A program made the translations under genes and the position numbers. A model generated the notes under the pieces. That model did no database searches. It saw only the letters and a program-made list of their open reading frames with translations, and was not told where the DNA came from. Positions 41,117 to 46,791 of a stretch of 46,791 bases of DNA are shown piece after piece. The stretch spans positions 1 to 46,791 of the forward strand of contig JAUHXU010000004.1 in NCBI GenBank assembly GCA_030426805.1, written 5' to 3'. Position 1 is the stretch's first letter, and each line of letters opens with the position of its first letter. This stretch comes from a bacterium. GTDB taxonomy: Bacteria; Planctomycetota; JAFGQW01.

Positions 41117-44100
41117 TTGCCGACATTCGCCGCGATCGAGCGCCTGCTCGACATCGCTCCCTACGTCTTCGCGATCCTGCTCGGCGGCCTCGTCGGCGAC
41201 GTGGTCTCGCGGATCCACTTCGGGCGCGCCGCCGGCCGCAAGCAGACCGACGCGCAGCTCGGGATCGCCGCCGGCATCGGCTTCGTCGTCGCGGTCTGCG
41301 GGTTCTTCTGGTTCGCACCGACCGTCATTGTCTGCGCGCTCGGCGTCGTCGTCCCGCTGACCGCGCCCAAGATCTCGCGCCGCTCGTGGATCGCGATCGC
41401 GATCGTCGGCGCCGGGGTGTGGGCCGCCTACGTCGGCACGTGGCCGGTGTCCGATCGCGCGAGTGCGATCACCAACGGCTTTGCCTACGACGACAAGGAC
41501 CTGCTTACCGGCAACGACTTCCTGATCGAGTGGATGGGCAATGCGCCGGTCAGTGACGACCGGTCGAACACGTATCGGTCACACATCGCCGAGGCGCTGA
41601 CGAGCGACTTCGCGAAGCTCGCCCAGAAGGCGGCGGGCGCGCCCGGCTTGAGCCCGATCAACTACTTCCGCCCCGTGATCGCGATGAGCTACCTCGCCGA
41701 CACGTGGTTCTGGTCGGAGGTGCCCGACTGGCCGGCATTCCGCGCGTCCGGAAAGAAACGCCTCGACCTGAAGTGGTCGGTGCTCAACCCGGTCGGATTC
41801 CACCTCACGAACGTGCTCGTCCACGCGCTCAACGCGCTGCTCGTGTTCGTCCTGATCCGCGCGATGACGCGATGCTACTGGCCCGCGGTCGCGACGGCGC
41901 TCCTGTTCGCGGTACACCCGATTCACACCGAGAGCGTCACGTGGATCGCGGGACGGACCGACCTGATCGGCACGACGTTCATGTTGCTGGCGTTCTGGGC
42001 CTACCTGCGCTTCCGCGCCAGCGGCCGGATCGCGCCGTTCGTCGTGTCGTGTGCGTGCTACGTCGCCGGCGTCTTCTCGAAGGAGATGGTCGCGGCCCTG
42101 CCGATCGTGATCATCCTCTACGAGACCGTGCGCTGGCTCAGCACGCGCATCGGCAAGAGCCCGGGGCTGTGGGAGCCGTCGACCGACCCGCACCCGATCG
42201 GTGTGCGTTTCAGCGCATGGATCGCCTACCCGCTGCTCACGATTCCCTACTTCATCGCGAAGGCCGCGAACGCGCCGTCGATCCCGCAGCCGCCGCAGGC
42301 GAACACCTGGTTCGACCCGTTGCGCGGAGAGCTGTTCCCGATGTCGGAGCGATTCTTCGGCTTCATGGGGGCGATCTACTGGTATGCGTGGAAGGCGTTC
42401 TTCCCGACGAACCTCGACATCTACCCGTGGGTCGATTTCGCGGAGTCGTTCGGAGACGGCGCATTGCGACTCGGTGGCCACCTGGTGATCCTCGCGCTCG
42501 CGGTGTTCGCGATTCTGCGGTGGCGAGGCGGTCGCGTCCTCGGGTTCGCGATCGTCGCGTTCTACGCGAGCCTGGCACCGCTGTCGAGCGTGCCCGAGAA
42601 AGCGCTCCTGCTCCGATTCGCCGAGGACGTCGACTTCCCGGTGTCGGAGCGGTTCGTCTACGTGCCGAGCCTGTTCGCGTGCCTCGCGATCGCGTGGCTC
42701 CTGACGGCGGTGCTGCCCGCGCTCTTCGACCGGCGGCGTGATCCGGCGGCCGCGACCGGCACGACGGACGCGACGGACACGACGGGGGCGGCTGCGAGCG
42801 CGCGGGGGTCCGCGCACACCGGACTGCTCGTCGGCGGGTTGATCGTGTGCGGGCTCGCGGGGTTCTGGGTGTTCAAGACCCAGGAGCGACACCCGGACTG
42901 GAAGAACGACTTCGCGCTGTTCGCCTCGGGAGTCCGGACGAGTCCGGGCAGTGTTCGCATGGCGAACAACTACGGCTTCGAGTTGATGCAACGGTGGCGC
43001 ATCAAGGAGGCCCGGCGAATGCTCCGCCGGTGCACCGAACTCGTCAGCTCGAAGGAGGGGCGCACGCCGATGCCGGTCGCGTTCCAGAATCTCGGCCACA
43101 GCTACTACCTGCAGGGCGAGTTCGATCAGGCGATGCAGTACTACGTGCGCGCCCAGAGTTACGAGCCGAACAACGCGATCTCCTCGAACAACCTCGGGGC
43201 GCTGATGGGCATCTTCGGTTCGGTCACGATGAACATCGCCTACATCGAGCGCGGCATTCAATGCTACCAACGCGCGGTGGAAGCGGCGCCGAACTACGTC
43301 TTCGCGAAGCAGAGCCTGCATTTCATGCGCCAGGTCTACAACACCTGGCAGCTCTACCTGGTGAAGAAGGACCGCAGCCCGAAGATCGTGTTCGCGTTCG
43401 GGATGTCGTTCCTGATCTCCGCGCGCAGCATCTCCAAGGGCGACGACCCGAAGTACCTGCAGGCGATGATGATTCTCGACGCGGGGTTGCGTCACCTGCC
43501 GACCGATGCCGAGATGCTCGAGATCATGGGGAAGGACGGCCAGAAGCTCGCCGTCCCGATCCTCGATCCGGAGATCAAGGCGCGCGGCGTCCAGAACTTC
43601 AACGCGTTGCTGCGCGATCTGTTCGAGGATTGCTACACCAAGGCGCTCGCGAAGTACGAGGCGCTGCTCGAGGAGCACGGCGAGCGGAACCCGGCGCTCA
43701 ACTTCATGATGGGCGAGGTGTTCCGCGTCCACTGGCGCAGTTCGCGCGACCCCGAGGAGCGCGCGCGTGCGATCCGCCACTACCGCATCACGCGGGAGCA
43801 GGAGCCGGAGCACACCGGCGCGGCGCGCGGACTCGCGGAGTTGTTGCGCACGATCGATCGCACCGACGAGGCGATCACGATCGTCGACGCGACGGTGGAC
43901 GAGCTGCTCGTGCCGCGCCTGCCCTGGGACGGCCCGCCGCCCGCGAAGCCGGAGGCCGAGCCGCGCAGCGCGATCGAACTCGGCAAGGAGGTCTTCAACC
44001 GGGTGAACGAGCTGCGCACCAGTGGCGGCGGGATCGACGACGCGGAGTTCGCGAAGTGGACCGCGTTGCGCGACCGCACGTTCTCGAAGGTCCTCGACTT

Positions 44101-44473
44101 CCAGCGGCGTACCGCGGAGTCGGCCGAGGGGGGCACCGACGGCACCGAGTGGAACAAGCTCGGCTATTTCCACGTCGTCGCGTTCGAGTCGCTCGGCGAT
44201 CGGTCGCTGCTCGAAAAGTCACTGCCGCTGTTCGACAAGGCGCTCGAACTCGCGCCGACGCGCTCCGACAGCGCGGTGAACAAGCTCACGGTGCTGAAGA
44301 AGCTCGGCCGGCACGCCGAGGCGGAGCAGTTCCGCGCGCAGATGCAGGTGCGCTTCCCGCGCCACCCCGCGTTCTACCCGCTGCGCAAGGCCACGGCCCC
44401 GATGAACCCCGAGGTGCCGATGGTCGATCCGTTCCAGCGGATGGGCCCGCGTCCGTTCCGCAGCGGGCGGTAG
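41117..44473 (+). CDS. TMTC-like GT-C membrane protein with TPR region (second of two)
   Basis: An 1118-residue paralogue of the preceding protein with an N-terminal extension of about 110 residues that adds roughly three helices. The shared landmarks are GFAYDDKDLLTGN (121-133), GFHLTNVLVHALNALLVF, FAVHPIHTESVTWIAGRTDLI and PVSERFVYVPSLF. The C-terminal half has clearer TPR units than the first copy, for example NLGHSYYLQGEFDQAMQYYVRAQ. The start is TTG with GGGAG about 9 nt upstream; no in-frame ATG is placed better. The Ala/Thr/Gly-rich insert TGTTDATDTTGAAASARG is a flexible loop. It ends 2 nt from the stop of the convergent FG-GAP gene. It is a likely O-glycosyltransferase; substrate unknown. 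Confidence 0.87.
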   Translation: MPTFAAIERLLDIAPYVFAILLGGLVGDVVSRIHFGRAAGRKQTDAQLGIAAGIGFVVAVCGFFWFAPTVIVCALGVVVPLTAPKISRRSWIAIAIVGAGVWAAYVGTWPVSDRASAITNGFAYDDKDLLTGNDFLIEWMGNAPVSDDRSNTYRSHIAEALTSDFAKLAQKAAGAPGLSPINYFRPVIAMSYLADTWFWSEVPDWPAFRASGKKRLDLKWSVLNPVGFHLTNVLVHALNALLVFVLIRAMTRCYWPAVATALLFAVHPIHTESVTWIAGRTDLIGTTFMLLAFWAYLRFRASGRIAPFVVSCACYVAGVFSKEMVAALPIVIILYETVRWLSTRIGKSPGLWEPSTDPHPIGVRFSAWIAYPLLTIPYFIAKAANAPSIPQPPQANTWFDPLRGELFPMSERFFGFMGAIYWYAWKAFFPTNLDIYPWVDFAESFGDGALRLGGHLVILALAVFAILRWRGGRVLGFAIVAFYASLAPLSSVPEKALLLRFAEDVDFPVSERFVYVPSLFACLAIAWLLTAVLPALFDRRRDPAAATGTTDATDTTGAAASARGSAHTGLLVGGLIVCGLAGFWVFKTQERHPDWKNDFALFASGVRTSPGSVRMANNYGFELMQRWRIKEARRMLRRCTELVSSKEGRTPMPVAFQNLGHSYYLQGEFDQAMQYYVRAQSYEPNNAISSNNLGALMGIFGSVTMNIAYIERGIQCYQRAVEAAPNYVFAKQSLHFMRQVYNTWQLYLVKKDRSPKIVFAFGMSFLISARSISKGDDPKYLQAMMILDAGLRHLPTDAEMLEIMGKDGQKLAVPILDPEIKARGVQNFNALLRDLFEDCYTKALAKYEALLEEHGERNPALNFMMGEVFRVHWRSSRDPEERARAIRHYRITREQEPEHTGAARGLAELLRTIDRTDEAITIVDATVDELLVPRLPWDGPPPAKPEAEPRSAIELGKEVFNRVNELRTSGGGIDDAEFAKWTALRDRTFSKVLDFQRRTAESAEGGTDGTEWNKLGYFHVVAFESLGDRSLLEKSLPLFDKALELAPTRSDSAVNKLTVLKKLGRHAEAEQFRAQMQVRFPRHPAFYPLRKATAPMNPEVPMVDPFQRMGPRPFRSGR

Positions 44474-44475
44474 CG

Positions 44476-45564
44476 TCACCGAGTCGGGGCGCGCAGCGCG
44501 ATCGCGCCGCGCCGATCGGTGACGAGCGCTTCGTCGCGTCCGTCGCGGTCGATGTCGCCGATGGCGATCCGCGGCGCGTCGAGCGCCCGCACGCGAACCG
44601 CGCGTGTCGGCTTGCGGGCGACGCGTCCGTCGCCGAAGACGTCGATACCCGTCCGGCGTGCGGCGACGACGTCGAGGGTCCCGTCGCCGTCGATGTCGGC
44701 GGCGGCGACCGCGAGATAGGGCGTGGTGCGGCGGGCGATCATGCGCCACGCGCCGTCGGGCGCGCGGCGGCAGCGGACCAGCCCGAGGCGCGGGCCCACC
44801 GCGACGACGTCGACGCCACGGGCGTGCGGCAGCGCGGCGGCGTCGGTCGCGTGCGACGCGAACGGGAGGCCCGCGTCCGCGACGAGTCTGCCGTCACCGC
44901 GATTCAGCCATGCCGCGATGCCGCGACCGGCGACGACGACGTCGGGGCGCCCGTCGCGGTCGACGTCCGCCGCGATCGTGCGCGCCGCGCCGGGCACCCG
45001 TCCGAGGGTGTCGACGGTCGGACGATCGACGGGTAGGCGGACGCGGGTGACGGCCCCGTCCCGACCGAGCGCGACGATGCCGCCGTCGATCGGCGTCGCG
45101 TCGCGGAGCGCGGCACCGCCCGCGAGCGGGCCGACCGGGTGCCATCGTCGACCCGACGGGTGGCGCCGTGCCCCGCGAATGCCGTCTTCGCCGGCGACGA
45201 GGACGTCGGGGTGCGCGTCGTCGTCGATGTCGGCGACGAACACGGATCCCGAGGCGAGCGGCGGCAGCGGCGGCCGCATCGGGACGAAGCGGTCGCCGTC
45301 TCCGCGGTAGGCGCGAACGCGGTCGCGGTGCGCGACGACGATGTCGAGTACGCCGTCACGGTCGAGGTCGGCGAAGCGCGGACGCGTGCCGCCGGGCAAG
45401 AGGGCGCGGAGACCTGCGTCGATACGGACGAGGCCCGGCCCGGTGCCGCCGGTCGTCGTGCGCGCGGGCGCGTCGGCCGGTCGCATGCGCACCGTGATGC
45501 CGGCGGTCAGCACGATTGCGAACCCGCACCAAAAGCCGTTTCCCAGCCGCGCCCATCGCCTCAT
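44476..45564 (-). CDS. Membrane-anchored FG-GAP/VCBS-type propeller protein
   Basis: A 362-residue protein with an N-terminal signal-anchor helix (about 9-26, no lipobox) and a propeller built from calcium-binding-like FG-GAP/VCBS repeats. The DxDxDG loops are plain: DLDRDGVLDIVVA, DIDDDAHPDVLVAG, DVDRDGRPDVVVAG, DIDGDGTLDVVAA and DIDRDGRDEALV. Such integrin-like propellers bind ligands outside the cell or in the periplasm. I chose the ATG at 45564, with GGAGGG about 11 nt upstream; an ATG nine codons upstream is the alternative. It converges on the second TMTC-like gene with 2 nt between stops. Confidence 0.85.
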   Translation of the reverse strand: MRRWARLGNGFWCGFAIVLTAGITVRMRPADAPARTTTGGTGPGLVRIDAGLRALLPGGTRPRFADLDRDGVLDIVVAHRDRVRAYRGDGDRFVPMRPPLPPLASGSVFVADIDDDAHPDVLVAGEDGIRGARRHPSGRRWHPVGPLAGGAALRDATPIDGGIVALGRDGAVTRVRLPVDRPTVDTLGRVPGAARTIAADVDRDGRPDVVVAGRGIAAWLNRGDGRLVADAGLPFASHATDAAALPHARGVDVVAVGPRLGLVRCRRAPDGAWRMIARRTTPYLAVAAADIDGDGTLDVVAARRTGIDVFGDGRVARKPTRAVRVRALDAPRIAIGDIDRDGRDEALVTDRRGAIALRAPTR

Positions 45565-45731
45565 CGGTCCCCGACCCTCCGGGGATTTCATCGGTAACGC
45601 CGGACGACGTCGTGAGTCGTTCCCGCATGTGCCGGCGTTTTTGAGGACGCGCGTGGAAATGCCTTGAAAGGCCACCGGGACCTCGGTAGGTTTGCGCGCT
45701 TCTTGCGGTGGCGCTGCGCGCCGTCGCCGGC

Positions 45732-45809
45732 CGGGGCGTAGCTCAGCTTGGCTAGAGCGCAGCGTTCGGGACGCTGAGGCCGGAGGTTCAAATCCTCTCG
45801 CCCCGACCA
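45732..45809 (+). tRNA. tRNA-Pro (anticodon CGG)
   Basis: A 78-nt tRNA with an encoded CCA end (45807-45809) and discriminator A. The acceptor stem CGGGGCG pairs with CGCCCCG, and the anticodon stem CAGCG/CGCTG carries the loop TTCGGGA with CGG at 45767-45769. The T arm has GAGGTTCAAATCCTC. The D arm AGCTCAGCTTGGCTAGAGC is typical. Confidence 0.96.
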
Positions 45810-45883
45810 TTCCCCTTCCCGAACCCTCGTTGGACCCGACGTTTCTTCCGGACGCGCTACGCCCGTTCCGAGGAGCACGCGCG

Positions 45884-46582
45884 ATGACGATCTGGGCGCT
45901 CGGCGATCTGCATCTCGCATTCGGCGTCGACAAGCCGATGCACGTCTTCGGCGACCACTGGCGCGATCACCCGTCGCGGATTCGCGATGCTTGGACGGCG
46001 CGCGTCGCCGCCGATGACGTCGTCCTCGTCGCGGGCGACGTGTCGTGGGGGCTGCGTCTCGACGAAGCGCTGCCCGACCTCGAGTTCGTCGCATCCCTGC
46101 CGGGACGGAAGTACCTGATCAAGGGCAATCACGACCCCTGGTGGTCGTCGCGGTCGAAGGTCGAGCGCGTGTTGCCCGAGGGCTTGCAACTCGTGCAGTC
46201 CGATGCCCACGACCTGGGCGACGGGGTAGGGCTCACCGGCACGCGGGGCTGGACGCTTCCCGGCACGCCCGGCTACGACGCCGAGCGCGATGAACGGATC
46301 TTCCGACGCGAACTCGGCCGGCTGCGGCGCGGGCTCGAGGCGCTCGATGCGCTGGCGCCGAGGCGCCGGATCGTGATGCTGCACTACCCGCCCGTGTGGC
46401 CGGGCGTGCTGGACAACGACGTCACACGCCTGCTCCGGGAGTTTCTCGTCGACGAGTGCGTGTTCGGTCACCTGCACGGCGACGACCTCGCGCTCGCGTT
46501 CGAGGGTACGCTCGACGGCGTCCGATACCGACTCGTCAGCTGCGATCACGTCGACTTCACGCCGGTGGTGCTCGGTCCATGA
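45884..46582 (+). CDS. Metallophosphoesterase
   Basis: A 232-residue calcineurin-like phosphoesterase. The two-metal site is complete: GDLH at 7-10, GDVSW at 51-55, GNHDPWW at 81-87, His167 in MLHYPP and GHLH at 195-198. Family members hydrolyse phosphomono- or diesters, and the substrate cannot be read from sequence; the short version with KPMHVFG and GNHDPWW is a widespread uncharacterised group. The ATG at 45884 has AGGAG 8 nt upstream. It starts about 75 nt after tRNA-Pro and overlaps mazG by 4 nt (ATGA), so the two are coupled. Confidence 0.93.
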   Translation: MTIWALGDLHLAFGVDKPMHVFGDHWRDHPSRIRDAWTARVAADDVVLVAGDVSWGLRLDEALPDLEFVASLPGRKYLIKGNHDPWWSSRSKVERVLPEGLQLVQSDAHDLGDGVGLTGTRGWTLPGTPGYDAERDERIFRRELGRLRRGLEALDALAPRRRIVMLHYPPVWPGVLDNDVTRLLREFLVDECVFGHLHGDDLALAFEGTLDGVRYRLVSCDHVDFTPVVLGP

Positions 46583-46791
46583 ATGCGCCGCGGCTGCCCG
46601 AGGAGCCGGTCGCGCGACTGCGCGCCGTCGTCGCGGCGCTCCGGGGCGACCCCGGCTGTCCGTGGGACCGCGAGCAGACGATCGAGTCGCTACTCCCGTT
46701 CATGCAGGGCGAGTGCGCCGAAGTCGCCGAGGCGGTCGCCGACGGTGATCGGGCGGCGCTGTGCGAGGAACTCGGCGACGTGCTGTTCAAC
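46579..46791 (+). CDS. mazG: Nucleoside triphosphate pyrophosphohydrolase MazG (5' part, cut by window end)
   Basis: The first 71 codons of a gene that continues beyond the window. LRGDPGCPWDREQTIESLLPFM is the family start (GCPWDxxQTxxSL), followed by GECAEVAEAVADGD and EELGDVLFN, the metal-binding helices of MazG. The first acidic pair usually reads EExxE; here it is GECAEVAEA, a small deviation. MazG removes pyrophosphate from nucleoside triphosphates, including abnormal ones and, in some species, ppGpp. The ATG overlaps the phosphoesterase stop by 4 nt. Confidence 0.93.
   Translation, partial: MNAPRLPEEPVARLRAVVAALRGDPGCPWDREQTIESLLPFMQGECAEVAEAVADGDRAALCEELGDVLFN

Noticed and set aside
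37314..41318. A 1334-codon minus-strand open frame across trxB and the first TMTC-like gene
   Set aside because: Low-complexity Arg/Asp-rich translation antisense to two recognised genes. Length alone is not evidence at this GC content.
41579..44173. An 864-codon minus-strand open frame opposite the second TMTC-like gene
   Set aside because: Same shadow composition and no motif; the opposite strand shows clear GT-C and TPR signatures.

Overview
The window is about 46.8 kb of very GC-rich, densely coded bacterial chromosome, with roughly 34 protein genes and three tRNA genes. The gene set points to a Gram-negative-type cell envelope: many lipoproteins with lipoboxes, an OmpA-type peptidoglycan-binding lipoprotein, and a type IV pilus / type II secretion system. 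Several features together suggest the phylum Planctomycetota: large secreted Asp-box propellers, a CHAT-fold protein, tetratricopeptide (TPR) proteins of the TMTC type, and double-cysteine prepilins. That assignment is an inference from style, not from a marker gene. I see no CRISPR array, no insertion sequence and no prophage; one short integrase-like remnant beside a tRNA-Leu gene is the only hint of mobility.

Region 1 (about 0.3-21.6 kb, all on the plus strand) is a pilus/secretion locus with housekeeping genes inserted. In order it carries a PilT-like ATPase, a GspC-like PDZ protein, CoaX, a truncated MnmE-like GTPase, a large lipoprotein, the prepilin peptidase, an OmpA-like lipoprotein, a divergent EF-G-like GTPase, PilT, PilB, PilC, a membrane-anchored TPR protein, two related prepilins, and three glycosyltransferases in a tight operon. 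PilB, PilT, PilC, the peptidase and the prepilins supply the inner-membrane motor and the fibre. The PilMNOPQ alignment/secretin genes are not in this window.

Region 2 (21.6-32.4 kb) is mixed. TatD and a secreted HEAT-repeat protein lie on the minus strand and seryl-tRNA synthetase on the plus strand. They are followed by tRNA-Cys, a three-gene lipoprotein operon, a GT-C glycosyltransferase, a secreted propeller-like protein, and a run of small membrane proteins that ends at tRNA-Leu.

Region 3 (32.4-46.8 kb) holds a 1060-residue Asp-box propeller. Facing it is a two-gene operon encoding a fibronectin-III-like membrane protein and a membrane-anchored CHAT-fold protein that contains no cysteine. 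Next come thioredoxin reductase and two large tandem TMTC-like GT-C/TPR membrane proteins, then an FG-GAP propeller, tRNA-Pro, a metallophosphoesterase and the start of MazG.

The items most worth following are the cysteine-free CHAT protein with its FN3 partner, the tandem TMTC-like glycosyltransferases together with a DPM1-like sugar-lipid synthase next to the prepilins, the MnmE-like GTPase that has lost its tRNA-modification residues, and several highly structured leaders around the pilus genes. Convergent gene pairs are packed extremely tightly: their stops overlap or lie 2-16 nt apart.
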